Origin: Elusimicrobiota bacterium
GTDB lineage: Bacteria > Elusimicrobiota > Elusimicrobia > UBA1565 > UBA9628
Length of the DNA: 13,313 bases
NCBI GenBank assembly: GCA_023700845.1
Contig: JAMPYD010000023.1
Location: 1-13,313 of the forward strand
Direction of reading: 5' to 3'
Positions 13,185-13,313 of this stretch are shown piece by piece. The position numbers and the translations under genes were made by a program. Within the stretch, counting starts at the first letter, position 1; each line of letters starts with the position of its first letter. The notes below the pieces were generated by a model, which saw only the letters and a list, made by a program, of their open reading frames with translations, was not told the DNA's origin and searched no databases.

Positions 13185-13313
13185 GGAACACGTGCCAAAA
13201 TCAGACATCGACCTGAAAGACCTCCTTCTGATGGGGTTCCGCCGTTCCAGCGACGTGATGTTCTACAGCGACCCCAACGGCATCATCCTCAACGTCAACG
13301 ACGCCTTCACCGC
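13183..13313 (+). CDS. PAS-domain sensory protein, N-terminus only (cut by window end)
   Basis: Open to the window end. Start is ATG at 13183 or, in the same frame, GTG at 13192; the latter fits the -10 box better. The protein reads 'KSDIDLKDLLLMGFRRSSDVMFYSDPNGIILNVNDAFT': a short helix then the opening of a PAS domain (D-P-N-G-x-I-x-x-V-N-x-A-F). The output domain is beyond the window; a histidine kinase, sigma-54 activator or diguanylate cyclase are all possible. Divergence from the sigma-54-like gene suggests a regulatory link. Confidence 0.7.
   Translation, partial: MEHVPKSDIDLKDLLLMGFRRSSDVMFYSDPNGIILNVNDAFT

Overview
This is a GC-rich bacterial window, probably from a member of the Elusimicrobiota or a similar deep Gram-negative lineage. 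The guess rests on gene content: a divergent, short sigma-54-like factor; several exported proteins with Ala/Pro-rich tails; a lipoprotein signal suited to an outer membrane; and a leucine-degradation block. No phylogenetic marker in the window proves it. Coding density is high, about twelve genes with only short gaps.

Layout. A tRNA 3' end (1-39) opens the window. Three plus-strand genes for exported proteins follow: a caspase-like (peptidase family C14) lipoprotein at 74-1357, a signal-peptide protein carrying a HicA-like domain at 1407-2678, and a large Sel1-repeat protein ending in a second caspase-like domain at 2784-5210. The two caspase-like domains are close paralogues with intact His/Cys dyads. 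Then come a DUF1428 (YbaA-like) protein, a small exported Lys/Ala/Glu-rich protein followed by a perfect 12-bp stem, and a small membrane protein of unknown function.

From 6431 to 9715 the minus strand carries a tight three-gene block: methylcrotonoyl-CoA carboxylase beta subunit, a LiuC-type enoyl-CoA hydratase and HMG-CoA lyase. These are the last three steps from 3-methylcrotonyl-CoA to acetyl-CoA plus acetoacetate in leucine degradation. The biotin-carrying alpha subunit and the acyl-CoA dehydrogenase are not in the window. A 96-residue orphan gene (9812-10102) diverges from this block.

From 10183 to 13099 the minus strand carries a sigma-54-like factor followed 10 bp later by a fusion of an acetyl-CoA hydrolase/CoA-transferase with a C-terminal GNAT domain. 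A good -24/-12 (sigma-54) promoter match lies upstream of the sigma-54-like gene, which suggests autoregulation. A PAS-domain gene diverges from it and is cut by the window end.

Points of most interest: the exported caspase / HicA-like / Sel1-caspase trio; recurring -10 hexamers placed 5-7 nt before start codons that lack a Shine-Dalgarno sequence (apparent leaderless mRNAs); and the sigma-54 control region. All function calls come from reading motifs by eye; no database search was run.
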